A DNA stretch of 13,039 nucleotides, from NCBI GenBank assembly GCA_026770585.1, contig MU646750.1, forward strand, positions 39,153-52,191. The letters run 5' to 3'. The notes beneath the pieces are model-generated. The model ran no database searches and was not told the origin of the DNA. It worked only from the letters and a program-made list of their open reading frames with translations. This document shows positions 5,116 through 11,386 of this stretch, one piece after another (position 1 is the first letter of the stretch; each line of letters begins with the position of its first letter). The DNA comes from Baffinella frigidus (lineage: Eukaryota > Cryptophyceae > Cryptomonadales > Baffinellaceae). The position numbers were made by a program, and so were the translations under genes.

Positions 5116-5151
5116 TCCTAGTGACCGCACGATATCTTTCGCAATTTGACC
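5116..5151 (-). CDS. Candidate exon Cj (family C start, conservative variant)
   Basis: GGATCAG acceptor, then GQIAKDIVRSLG in phase 0 against AQMAKEIVRSLG in the other copies: A/G, M/I and E/D are mild changes, while third bases have diverged widely. After SLG it runs into the 42-bp CTAGGAGC repeat (RSHAPRTSP) without a recognisable donor. Oldest-looking member of the family. The nearby stretch 5152-5253 holds nothing I recognise. Confidence 0.45.
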
Positions 5152-5253
5152 CTGATCCATGCACCGAGTCCGCGCGTTACCACACAGCGGACTTGGAATG
5201 GATTTTGAAGAACCCGTAAGCGACTGAATAACCCATAAGCGACAAGACCTACG

Positions 5254-5289
5254 ACCCTACGGTAGGCAATCTGTAGGGACATAGGGGGG
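5254..5289. repeat. Dispersed palindromic 36-bp repeat, copy 2
   Basis: Matches 2023-2058 with one mismatch (CTGTAGGG for CCGTAGGG). Confidence 0.65.
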
Positions 5290-5355
5290 GTTCCATCTCC
5301 TTCGGCCGGGGGACGCAGCAGGTTCAAGGCGCCAGGGGGGGGCGAAAGGAGGGAT

Positions 5356-5423
5356 CTACTGAACCCTGGTAAGGTTCAGTCTACTGAACCCTGGTGCTAC
5401 TGAACCCTGGTGAGGTTCAGTAG
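5356..5423. repeat. CTACTGAACCCTGGT triplicate with inverted terminal copy
   Basis: CTACTGAACCCTGGT starts at 5356, 5381 and 5397, and GGTTCAGT or GGTTCAGTAG follows the first and third, so the segment can fold in several registers. Confidence 0.75.
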
Positions 5424-5430
5424 AACCATT

Positions 5431-5475
5431 CCTGGTACAACTCCGGGGGGTGACCCCCCCCTGGTACAACTCCGG
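5431..5475. repeat. 16-bp direct repeat flanking a G6/C7 hairpin
   Basis: CCTGGTACAACTCCGG occurs at 5431-5446 and 5460-5475, identical, separated by only 13 bases (GGGGTGACCCCCC). Confidence 0.8.
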
Positions 5476-5535
5476 CATACTTGGATCATCAAAACCTAAT
5501 AGAAGGACTGTTGTAATTTAAAACACTGGGTTTCA

Positions 5536-5600
5536 ATGAAAATTACTACACGGTTGCTTTAATATTACTAATAAATATCGTTCTGTGTAGTAAATTTCAT
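5536..5600. mobile_element. Small foldback element (65 bp)
   Basis: Arms ATGAAAATTACTACACGG and CTGTGTAGTAAATTTCAT pair at 16 of 18 positions. The arm motif GTGTAGTAAATTTC is shared with the arms of the element at 4630-4768 and with other foldbacks here. No clear target duplication. Confidence 0.6.
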
Positions 5601-5672
5601 TATCGAAATGGTTTAGATTAAACCCGTTTTCCTACGAAATCCTTCCCTGCAGGGAGGAGGTTTAGCGGCCAT

Positions 5673-5773
5673 GGTTTAGGGTTTAGGGTTTAGGGTTTCA
5701 GGGTTTAGGGCTTAGGGTTTAGGGTTTAAGGTTCAGGGTTTAGGGTTTAGGGTTTAGGGTTTAGGGTTTAGGG
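5673..5773 (+). repeat. TTTAGGG telomere-like array
   Basis: About 14 heptamers, mostly exact TTTAGGG with TTTCAGGG and CTTAGGG variants. Isolated between foldback elements and not next to a recognised exon. Confidence 0.92.
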
Positions 5774-5847
5774 GGGGTTCCACGCGAGGCTGATCGAGCA
5801 CCCAATTCAAAGGTCCACAAGTTCACCATTTATTCATTGTGTAGTAA

Positions 5848-5912
5848 TTTTCATTGGGCTGGTCACGTGCCGCGCCGCTTTTCGGCGCGACACGTGACCA
5901 ACCCAATGAAAA
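5848..5912. mobile_element. Foldback with 30-nt arms (GGTCACGTGCCGCGCCG)
   Basis: Arms 5848-5877 and 5883-5912 match at 28 of 30 positions around a 5-nt loop. A GTGTAGTAATTTTC motif precedes it and a CCTCGTGTGGTA end, like the right terminus of MITE-1, follows at 5950-5961. This suggests a MITE-1 relative spanning about 5836-5959. The core GTCGCGCCG recalls the central hairpin of the copy at 925-1127. Confidence 0.7.
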
Positions 5913-5987
5913 CGCATGCAATCGACTTTGATGCTGCGTGGTTGGGTAGCCTCGTGTGGTACTACGATTATACGAAGATGAGGCACC

Positions 5988-6024
5988 TACTCGAAGTGGA
6001 TCAAATCAAGGATGGAGGTTGAGC
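5988..6024 (-). repeat. Dispersed segment otherwise found beside family C exons
   Basis: ACTCGAAGTGGATCAAATCAAGG and following bases to GTTGAGCC are the inverse of sequence at 3867-3912 upstream of exon Cf; related forms lie near 4372-4400, 4815-4845 and 5045-5065. A dispersed repeat of unknown type. 6025-6125 has nothing else recognisable. Confidence 0.55.
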
Positions 6025-6125
6025 CTTTTTATAGGCACCTGGAGTTGGCGGCGCCTGTCGGGGTCTGCGATCTGATCCTGCGGAATGTCGGTTTTGATCT
6101 GCACACGCGTGGGCGCGTCAGCGAA

Positions 6126-6173
6126 CTTGGCAAAAGTTGACCGTGCTGTAACGAAAACGTCAACTTTCACCAA
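6126..6173. other. Imperfect inverted repeat CTTGGCAAAAGTTGACC
   Basis: Arms 6126-6144 and 6155-6173 match at about 15 of 19 positions. Adjacent to the left end of the element at 6179-6304. Confidence 0.45.
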
Positions 6174-6178
6174 GCGGG

Positions 6179-6304
6179 CTTGTCAGCGCTTCACGGATAC
6201 ATTCCATCCGAACGATTGGTCCTAGAATCGTATCCAGTGCCCTGGAACCTAAACCAGAATTTCACCTTCGATTCAAGGTGAAAAGGTCCTCGCTCGCTGA
6301 CAAG
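6179..6304. mobile_element. Foldback element, family S, copy 2
   Basis: Perfect 10-bp inverted ends CTTGTCAGCG and CGCTGACAAG delimit 126 bp. Interior pairs: GGATAC (6195-6200) with GTATCC (6230-6235), and a 24-nt hairpin at 6260-6283 (TTTCACCTT with AAGGTGAAA). The same layout and the block GCTTCACGGATACA occur at 460-594, but the hairpin stems differ in base sequence while keeping pairing. Confidence 0.62.
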
Positions 6305-6384
6305 TGGGTGCTGACAGAGGACGGTCAGCGCTGACAGGAAGCTGACTACTTCACCCGCAACTAGTGGCTATGCGTCTTGAGGCA

Positions 6385-6414
6385 GTGAATTCACTGTAAA
6401 ATCAGTGAATTCAC
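6385..6414. other. Perfect hairpin GTGAATTCACTG/CAGTGAATTCAC
   Basis: Twelve-base perfect arms with a 6-nt loop; each arm is itself nearly palindromic (TGAATTCA). Confidence 0.75.
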
Positions 6415-6423
6415 ACCACATTA

Positions 6424-6471
6424 AGGCCTGGTCAAATGGCAGAGACGTATACCTCTGAAGTGACCAGGCCT
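6424..6471. other. Hairpin AGGCCTGGTCA/TGACCAGGCCT
   Basis: Perfect 11-bp arms enclosing AGAG...CTCT. With the preceding hairpin it may form one foldback element spanning about 6380-6475. 6472-6598 shows only a CTAGG/CCTAG-rich palindromic patch near 6490-6520. Confidence 0.65.
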
Positions 6472-6600
6472 CCAAATCTGGGGGCCTGAGGTCCTAGGCT
6501 GGTCCTAGGGCCCTACGGTAGGGCGTATGAGCCTACTGGCCACTTGAGGGATAGGCCCTAGTAACTCGCACGAAGGCGCTCGGCTGCATTCCGCTCTGTA

Positions 6601-6858
6601 CCACACGAGGCTATCCATGCGAACAGAATAAAAGGACGTTTTAAATTTTGTGGGGAAATGATCACGTTTTCGTACGGATGTCCGAGGCTATCCATGCAAA
6701 CAGATTCATAAGTTAGTTATTGGATTATTGCCCAGAAAACACGCCAAAAGTCAGCATTTGATCACGTTTCCGTACGGACATCCGTACGGAAACGTGATCA
6801 TTTCCCCACAAATTTTAAAATGTCCTTTTATTCTGTTCGCATGGATAGCCTCGTATGG
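6601..6858. mobile_element. MITE-1 copy b, composite with 84-bp inverted ends
   Basis: Left arm 6601-6684 and right arm 6775-6858 match in inverted orientation with about four mismatches, beginning CCACACGAGGCTATCC as in copy a, with TA before the left end. The 90-bp centre carries about 75 bp matching the right half of copy a (AGATTCATAAGT, TTATTGCCCAG, ACGCCAAAAGTCAGCA). A perfect 20-bp-arm palindrome lies at 6759-6800. Looks like nested or rearranged copies. No transposase frame. Confidence 0.8.
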
Positions 6859-7205
6859 GCATCTAGCCCCGGGTGGCACAATTTGCAACGAGAAATTCGG
6901 GCCGCACGAGGCTTCGGACACCACCCTGGAGGCAACTTATGGGCAAATCGATGGTTTCTTAATTCAACTCCCATACAAATGCCCTCGGGATCCGAGTGTA
7001 GTTGTGGGAAAGTGACTTAAGATTTGCCGCTGGGTTGACTCCACGGCGGGGAGGCTTCACAAAGGAGGCTATCACCTTGCCCAAGACACACGCCAATTGT
7101 TAACTTAAGCACGCTAATTGTTAACTTTAGCACCTCGTAGTGTTTTGAGCGGGTGGTGAGCCCAAATAGACTGAGAGAAAGCTAGGAGGCCGGAGAAGGA
7201 GTTAG
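6859..7205. other. No convincing gene; 21-bp direct repeat
   Basis: Both strands are open for about 50 codons at 6859-7015, but codon usage favours neither and no second copy exists for comparison. At 7089-7131, CACGCCAATTGTTAACTTAAG is repeated in tandem with period 21. Confidence 0.4.
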
Positions 7206-7209
7206 GAGG

Positions 7210-7248
7210 TGTGAAGGCCGTGGTGATGTCACTCTCGGGCTTGTCGAC
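7210..7248 (-). pseudogene. Exon family D, 3' fragment (copy D0)
   Basis: The minus strand reads VDKPESDITTAFT, matching VDHLEGDITTAFT at the end of exon D1, followed by CCTCCTAACTCC as after D1 (with a 5-bp difference). The RVKKTQAY half is absent. Confidence 0.42.
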
Positions 7249-7530
7249 TATTGTTAAGTTAACATACCGAATTTGCGGTACAAACCCGTCAACTTTCGAT
7301 CAAAAAGAGCCCGGGCTCACCAAGGAAGTGATCCAAAATAAACTGCACTCCGAGCCACAAGATTTCAGCTAAGTCAACCAGCTCACCTAAGTCAACTTTC
7401 CCCTGTTTTCGTTTAGATGGACCCGGGCACCATGACCGGCATTTGACTTAAGGTGCTGGCTTTCAGGGGGAGTTGACTTAGGCGAAATGTTCTGACTGAG
7501 AGTGAACTGAAACGGAGTTAGGGGGAGGAC

Positions 7531-7608
7531 CGTGAAAGCTGTGGTGATGTCACCCTCGAGGTGGTCAACGTACGCCTGCGTCTTTTTGACCCTGCGCAGC
7601 ACAGTATG
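7531..7608 (-). CDS. Candidate exon D1 (RVKKTQAYVDHLEGDITTAFT)
   Basis: A TGTTGAG acceptor precedes HTVLRRVKKTQAYVDHLEGD and ITTAFT, and a donor GTCCTCCCCC follows, giving a 78-bp phase 0 exon. Two further copies keep RV(K/R)KTQAYVD in this frame with mostly third-base differences. Upstream of the acceptor the DNA still resembles copy D3 (CTGTTCAATG.CACGG) but out of frame, so the exon start is uncertain. Family not recognised; amphipathic charged sequence. Position between families E and C suggests it joins the coiled coil to the C/B domain. Confidence 0.52.
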
Positions 7609-7652
7609 CTCAACACGATATTCTCAACGTTCTCCGTGTCATTGAACAGCCC

Positions 7653-7763
7653 TCACACACCCTCGCACACCCTCTCGACACCCTCTCGACACCCTCGCAC
7701 ACCCTCTCGACACCCTCTCGACATCCTCGCACACCCTCGCACACCCTCTCGATACTCTCACAC
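7653..7763 (+). repeat. CACACCCTC(TCGACACCCTC) minisatellite
   Basis: Units of 10-11 bp arranged in a roughly 32-bp higher-order period. A single related unit (CAGCCGTCTCACACCCTC) beside copy D3 suggests the array expanded from sequence already upstream of a family D exon. Confidence 0.85.
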
Positions 7764-7830
7764 AGGCGTAGTGATGTCACCCTCGAGCGTGTCAACGTAC
7801 GCCTGCGTCTTCCTGACCCTGCCGACACAG
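7764..7830 (-). CDS. Exon family D, copy D2 (5' edge decayed)
   Basis: Reads GRVRKTQAYVDTLEGDITTP before a possible donor GTGTGAGAG. Against D1 only three residues change in the shared 18. No acceptor in the right phase is found: AACGAG at 7831-7836 would put CTGTGTCGG out of frame. Could be a decayed copy or start further upstream. Confidence 0.42.
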
Positions 7831-7881
7831 CTCGTTGAGTGCACCTCCACGGGTAAACTAACGCATCCCCCATGCCGCATC

Positions 7882-8031
7882 CCACGCAGGGCCCTTCGGG
7901 GGGGTATTCCAGGGTCGCCCTTTGAGCCATTGGGTCGCCCTTGGAGCCGTTTTATCCCTAAAATTAACTTTTGAATACCGTTTCCCTGGAAAAATTGACT
8001 TTGTAATACCCCCCCCTCCAGCCCTGCGTGG
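7882..8031. mobile_element. MITE-2-like element, copy c (150 bp)
   Basis: Perfect 11-bp inverted ends CCACGCAGGGC and GCCCTGCGTGG. The interior AATTAACTTTTGAATACCG and ATTGACTTTGTAATACC recall the ATTGACTTTT blocks of the other MITE-2 copies. No TA flank. It abuts a possible exon at 8032. Confidence 0.65.
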
Positions 8032-8097
8032 AGCCGCCATTCGCATGCTCAACGCGGCGTCCTCCTCCTCATTCTCAAGACAGACACGGTGGACTAC
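8032..8097 (-). CDS. Possible exon fragment with acidic run (weak)
   Basis: The minus strand reads VCLENEEEDAALSMRMAA in an open frame with good third-position G/C, stopping at the MITE-2-like element. No paralogue, acceptor or donor is established, so this is only a candidate. Confidence 0.25.
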
Positions 8098-8166
8098 CAC
8101 TCGAGGCTAGAAACGGGACCATTTTAAATGTGGGGTTGTTAAATTTAGTACCAGTCACGGGCAGGC

Positions 8167-8208
8167 TTGGTCACGTATCTCGAGGAATTCCGCGAGATAC
8201 GTAACCAA
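8167..8208. mobile_element. Foldback TTGGTCACGTATCTCG
   Basis: Arms 8167-8182 and 8193-8208 pair at 15 of 16 positions. A GTGAAAATTACTACACAG motif follows at 8221, the same motif that flanks the foldbacks at 925-1127 and 5848-5912, so this is probably a third, diverged member of that group. Confidence 0.55.
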
Positions 8209-8390
8209 CGCCCCTATTTGTGTGAAAATTACTACACAGTTCTTTCCCCCCTTCACTTGTAAAGGACTTGTCAACTTAAAACTTTTAAAATAGTCCCTCT
8301 TCCAGTCTCGAGTGGACGAGGATTTCGACTACGCGCAATTTCGCGGGGTACGTGACCAAATCCGATGGTCTAAATCTGCTCGAGAAAATC

Positions 8391-8475
8391 GGTGATGTCA
8401 CGCTCGAGCTTGGTCAACGTACGCTTGCGTCTTTTTGACCCTGCCCAGCACGGTATCCACCGTGCCATTAAACAG
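8391..8475 (-). pseudogene. Exon family D, copy D3, frameshifted
   Basis: Reads LFNGTVDTVLGRVKKTQAYVD, then a one-base insertion relative to D1 moves the LERDIT part into another frame. The upstream LFNG.V part is longer than in D1, so this copy may show more of the ancestral exon. Confidence 0.45.
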
Positions 8476-8532
8476 CCGTCTCACACCCTCTGCGTGCTAC
8501 GCGGGTACGGGTGCAGGCTTTAGAAAATCCCC

Positions 8533-8551
8533 ACGCTCACGGCGTGAGCGT
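8533..8551. other. Hairpin ACGCTCAC/GTGAGCGT
   Basis: Eight-base perfect arms with a 3-nt loop. Small; no terminator-like T run. Confidence 0.5.
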
Positions 8552-8570
8552 TGGGTTGGAGCCATTTATG

Positions 8571-8667
8571 CTATCTTAAGCCTTGGTTTGATGCCTAAAT
8601 AGCATGTCCTTGTTTATCTTAATCTTATCTTGACAACATTAAGATAAGCAAGGAAGGCTAAGATATC
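8571..8667. mobile_element. Nested foldback, AT-rich
   Basis: Inner arms CCTTGTTTATCTTAAT (8608-8623) and ATTAAGATAAGCAAGG (8638-8653) match at 15 of 16. Outer arms TATCTTAAGCCTT (8572-8584) and AAGGCTAAGATA (8654-8665) continue the pairing. Could be a foldback element or a transcribed hairpin. Confidence 0.6.
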
Positions 8668-8729
8668 AAAGAGTACCAAATCTCTAAAGCCCGAACCGGC
8701 TCCCGCGTAGTGAGTATGGAAAGAAGGGC

Positions 8730-8875
8730 GGACCACCAGCCCTGCGAGGCGGACCAAATCGACGATTGTATGGAGCCATTTCCTTGGGTGGCACATTCGT
8801 TTTCGAAGGTGCCGCCCGAGGGATTGGCTCATGCACCAGCCACCATTTGGTCCGCCTCGGATGGCTGGTGGGACC
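8730..8875. mobile_element. Foldback element with two nested arm pairs (146 bp)
   Basis: Outer arms 8730-8759 and 8845-8875 share ATTTGGTCCGCCTCG.A.GGCTGGTGG. Inner arms 8782-8799 and 8804-8821 pair at 15 of 18 positions. GGAGCCATTTCC and GATTGGCTC add further pairing between them. Open frames here are explained by the foldback. Confidence 0.65.
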
Positions 8876-8924
8876 ATTCGAGGGCGGAGCCTTGTGTGGA
8901 CATGGGATGAAGATATCTCTTTCT

Positions 8925-8954
8925 GCCTCTCTCTCTCTCACTCTCTCTCTCTCG

Positions 8955-8987
<33 letters not shown>

Positions 8988-8992
8988 GCGCG

Positions 8993-9028
<36 letters not shown>

Positions 9029-9036
9029 CTCTCTCC
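8925..9036. repeat. (CT)n microsatellite with CACA patch
   Basis: CT-rich run with CG interruptions and a CACACACA stretch near 9011-9020. AGGGCGGAGC occurs on both sides (8881-8890 and about 9048-9057). Confidence 0.95.
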
Positions 9037-9077
9037 GCGGACCTTTCAAGGGCGGAGCGCGTCTCCGAGTGTGAAAC

Positions 9078-9170
9078 ATCCTCGCGGGCAGCCGCCGCAT
9101 TCTCGCTCTTGACAAGGCGGTCCTGCGCAGCCTTTTCGCTATCCTGCTTCGCTTTCTCCAGAGCCGCGAG
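9078..9170 (-). CDS. Candidate coiled-coil exon E1 (31 aa)
   Basis: An ATCGCAG acceptor is followed in phase 0 by LAALEKAKQDSEKAAQDRLV and KSENAAAARED. GATGTTTCAC offers a donor after the last codon, but the frame also runs on into the CT tract, so the 3' edge is unsure. It is homologous to the first 30 residues of exon E10 with K/R, D/E and V/A-type changes. Alternating Ala/Leu and Lys/Glu residues with 11-base-residue spacing indicate a helical coiled coil. Last member of the E series on the minus strand. Confidence 0.6.
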
Positions 9171-9189
9171 CTGCGATGGGGCACACACA

Positions 9190-9690
9190 GGTTATTGATC
9201 AGAGAGCACGACCACAGACCATGCGACGCTGTCCTACGTACCAAACGCCTGGCAAAATCATGTACATGTATTATAAAGGGTCTCGTAAGGGGGTCATGGA
9301 TGAACAGGTGCAACTTTCAGGGGGGTCACAGAACATGGATGTCGGTCCGTGAATTTCAGTTGGAAAACAAAACAGCGCTGTGTCCCCCGTGGAATGGTCA
9401 GCATGGGAACTATGCTGACGAAAAGGTTTATTTTTGTGGACGTGATTCGAATAGAACGACGATGCTCGAATTGTGATATGATCTTGAATCGCAACAATGT
9501 TTTAAAATCCTATATTACATTTATGTTGTATTTTTAGCCTTTCGACCTGGAAAAATAAGGTCACCTATTCCTGACACTAAATTGAAAGATGAGCCTTTCC
9601 GTCCGGAATCCGTGCGTTGCGTCCATCGACTCGACCCCTTTGTACCAGCTACAATACTAATAGCGGGGGCGATTAGAAAGACGCACTCAA
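9190..9690. other. Low-copy stretch without a recognised gene
   Basis: More balanced composition and no tandem repeat. Frames of 60-93 codons are open on both strands without codon bias or paralogues in the window. CACACAGGTT at 9184-9193 belongs to the intron motif upstream of exon E1. Confidence 0.5.
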
Positions 9691-9743
9691 GTTGGTGCAC
9701 AGGTCATCGTTGCGCGGGAACGGGGGGGGGACGTGAGGGAGGG

Positions 9744-9872
9744 CCCTCCCTCTCTCCCTCTCTCCCTCCCTCCCTCCCTCTCTCTCTCCCTCCCTCCTTC
9801 CCTCCCTCCCTCCCTCTCTCTCTCTCTCCCTCCCTCTCTCTCCCTCCCTCCCTCCCTCCCTCCCTCTCTCTC
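9744..9872. repeat. (CCCT)n/(CTCTCC)n pyrimidine tract
   Basis: About 130 bp of CCCT and CTCT units. Arg/Glu/Gly-rich or Pro/Ser/Leu-rich frames across it are repeat artefacts. Confidence 0.95.
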
Positions 9873-9881
9873 TCGGGGTAC

Positions 9882-10090
9882 GCGAGGGTAACCAACTGCT
9901 ATAGCTTCCCGACTTGACGGCAGCAGGATTCTGCAACGGGGGGGGAGGCGTAAGGGAGGGTAGGATTCTGGGGGGGTAGGGTGTCTGGGTGGGAGCACAC
10001 TGTTTTGAGGCCTTCGGCTTTGGTCTTCTCCCTGAGAGCGGACGCTGCTTGTTCGCCTTCCTGCTTCGCTTTTTCCAGAGCCGCAAGCTG
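9882..10090 (-). repeat. Segmental duplication, copy 1 (contains exon E2)
   Basis: GCGAGGGTA...GCTATAGCTTCCCGACTTG through the exon and its acceptor is repeated at 10678-10849, with 36 consecutive identical bases around GACTTGACGGCAGCAGG. Copy 1 has an extra GGGGGAGGCG-rich insert before the exon. Confidence 0.8.
10001..10087 (-). CDS. Candidate coiled-coil exon E2 (29 aa)
   Basis: CTCGGCAG acceptor, phase 0 reading LAALEKAKQEGEQAASALRE and KTKAEGLKT, donor GTGTGCTCCC. Against E10 it lacks one 11-residue block (SEKAAQDRLAK region), so the exon length changes by one structural repeat with the coil register kept. Virtually identical to exon E3. Introns on both sides are telomere-like. Ala/Lys/Glu composition suggests a long helix; target and location of the protein unknown. 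Confidence 0.66.
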
Positions 10091-10181
10091 CCGAGGGTGC
10101 GTGGGGGGTTAGAGTTCAGGGTTCAGAGCGCAGGGTTCAGGGTGCAGGGTTCTGGGGTCTGGGGGGGTGAGAGTGTAGGTT

Positions 10182-10672
10182 GGGAGCACGCTGTTTCGAG
10201 GGCGTCGGATTGGGGATTTCAGGGTTCAGGGTGCATGGTGCTGGAGGGTTAGGGTGCAGGGTTGCGAGCACATTATGTTGAGGTTTTAAATGGAGGGACG
10301 GGATCACACTGTTTTGAAGGCGTCGGATTGAGGGTTTCAGGGTTCAGGGTGCATGGTTCTGGAGGGTTAGGGTGTAGGGTTGGGAGCACATTATGTTGAG
10401 GTTTTAAATGGATGGACGGGAGCGCACTGTTTTGAAGGCGTCGGATTGAGGGGTTCAGGGTTCAGGGTGCATGGTTCTCGAGGATTAGGGTGTAGGGTTG
10501 CGAGCACATTATGTTGAGGTTTTAAATGGATGGACGGGAGCGCACTGTTTTGAAGGCGTCGGATTGGGGGGTTCAGGGTTCAGGGTGCATGGTTCTGGAG
10601 GGTTAGGGTGTAGGGTTGGGAGCACATTATGTTGAGGTTTTAAATAGAGGGACGGGAGCGCACTGTTCTGAG
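10182..10672 (-). repeat. 118-bp tandem array derived from an exon/intron junction
   Basis: GAGCACATTATG starts at 10266, 10384, 10502 and 10620, an exact 118-bp period, with a diverged partial unit to the left. On the minus strand each unit contains CCGACGCCTTCAAAACA then GTGCGCTCCCGTCC, a decayed form of the exon E2/E3 end and donor (GCCGAAGGCCTCAAAACA|GTGCGCTCCC). The remainder is GGGTTCAGGG-type repeat and a TTTAAAACCTCAACATAATG segment. Confidence 0.88.
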
Positions 10673-10677
10673 GGCTT

Positions 10678-10849
10678 GCGAGGGTAGCTAAATGCTATAG
10701 CTTCCCGACTTGACGGCAGCAGGATTCTGGGGGGGTAGGGTGTATGGGTGGGAGCGCACTGTTTTGAGGCCTTCGGCTTTGGTCTTCTCCCTGAGAGCGG
10801 ACGCTGCTTGCTCTCCCTCCTGCTTCGCTTTTTCCAGAGCCGCAAACTG
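10678..10849 (-). repeat. Segmental duplication, copy 2 (contains exon E3)
   Basis: Partner of 9882-10090. The two copies bracket the 118-bp array, so the array lies between two direct repeats of one exon-bearing segment. Confidence 0.8.
10760..10846 (-). CDS. Candidate coiled-coil exon E3 (29 aa)
   Basis: CCTCGCAG acceptor, phase 0 reading FAALEKAKQEGEQAASALRE and KTKAEGLKT, donor GTGCGCTCCC. Only the first residue differs from exon E2 (L to F), with few base changes, which marks a recent duplication together with the surrounding segment. Confidence 0.65.
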
Positions 10850-10871
10850 CGAGGGGTTTTTGGTTTTTTTT

Positions 10872-10908
10872 AAAACAGGTCTCGGTGGGCATTTTCCAAG
10901 GCTGCGAG
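10872..10908 (-). pseudogene. Truncated coiled-coil exon E4
   Basis: ACGGCAG acceptor, then LAALENAHRDLF and a stop. The first five codons match the family, after which the sequence passes into a T-rich/A-rich stretch with ACCTGT, as in truncated copies E8 and E11. Confidence 0.5.
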
Positions 10909-10919
10909 CTGCCGTTGGG

Positions 10920-10935
10920 GTTCAGGGTGCAGCGT

Positions 10936-10987
<52 letters not shown>

Positions 10988-11035
10988 AGGTTGAGGGTTG
11001 AGTGTTGAGGGAGCAGGGTTCAGGGTTGAGGGTGC
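10920..11035 (+). repeat. GGGTTGA heptamer array
   Basis: About ten near-perfect GGGTTGA units bordered by GGGTTCAGGG-type units. A homogenised variant distinct from the TTTAGGG arrays. Confidence 0.9.
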
Positions 11036-11079
11036 AGGTTTCACGGGTTCAGGGGTTAGGGTGTTATCATAGGGGGCAC

Positions 11080-11134
11080 CTTGGCATTCGCCTCAGCCTT
11101 GGCTTTCTCCAGTCGGGAGGAGGCGCCCCTAACC
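11080..11134 (-). CDS. Candidate short coiled-coil exon E5
   Basis: Ends GASSRLEKAKAEANAK at donor GTGCCCCC. GGGGAATAG supplies an AG, but from there the phase is off by one base, so the start is uncertain. The tail equals that of exon E6 (ASSRMEKAKAEANAK). First exon of the module repeated at 11774 and 12781. Confidence 0.48.
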
Positions 11135-11137
11135 CTA

Positions 11138-11246
11138 TTCCCCAACCCCTGCACCCTGCACCCTGCATCCTGGACCCTGGACCCTTGACCCTGCATCCTA
11201 GACCCTGGACCCTGGACCCTGCATCCTGGACCCTGCACCCTGGACA
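11138..11246 (-). repeat. C-rich CCCTGCA/CCCTGGA array (intron between E6 and E5)
   Basis: Heptamers CCCTGCA, CCCTGGA and TCCTGGA; on the minus strand the intron opens GTGTGTCCAGGG and consists of CAGGGTC-like units. Opposite strand polarity to the arrays on either side of the exon pair. Confidence 0.85.
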
Positions 11247-11249
11247 CAC

Positions 11250-11336
11250 CTTGGCATTCGCCTCGGCCTTGGCTTTCTCCATTCGGGAGGAGGCGGCATC
11301 ATCTCTATCTTGCATCGCTTGCTTCGCCGCTGCAAG
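11250..11336 (-). CDS. Candidate coiled-coil exon E6 (29 aa)
   Basis: CGTGGTAG acceptor, phase 0 reading LAAAKQAMQDRDDAASSRME and KAKAEANAK, donor GTGTGTCCAGG. Same 87-bp length as E2, E3 and Ce. Compared with E2 the helix pattern is kept while about half of the residues differ, so it is an older paralogue. Sits at a switch from C-rich to G-rich telomere-like repeat. Confidence 0.66.
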
Positions 11337-11386
11337 CTACCACGGTGTTTGGGGTTTGGGGGTTAGGGTTTGGGAGTTGGGAGCAC

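Noticed and set aside
5118-5327. 69-codon minus-strand frame
   Set aside because: Runs through a palindromic repeat and reads exon Cj in the wrong frame.
6728-7015. Plus-strand 95-codon frame
   Set aside because: Its first third lies in a MITE and the rest has no codon bias or copy to compare; the minus strand is equally open.
7653-7763. CRISPR-like array
   Set aside because: Units are 10-11 bp with no unique spacers; an ordinary minisatellite.
9171-9188. An 18-base intron between ACCT and exon E1
   Set aside because: GTGTGTGCCCCATCGCAG has both ends of an intron but would be exceptionally short, and the upstream sequence has no coding signal.
8684-9313. Long minus-strand frame (about 209 codons) rich in Arg/Glu
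   Set aside because: It is carried by the CT microsatellite and a foldback element. Only the exon E1 part has paralogues and it lies in a different frame.
9582-9917. Plus-strand frame of 111 codons
   Set aside because: Mostly the pyrimidine tract; the remainder has no coding signature.
9673-10086. Arg/Glu/Gly-rich and Pro/Leu/Ser-rich frames on both strands
   Set aside because: Produced by the CCCT tract; no stops are expected in such repeats. The real signal is exon E2 in another frame.
10182-10672. 118-bp array as a centromeric satellite
   Set aside because: Only four units, traceable to a local exon junction.
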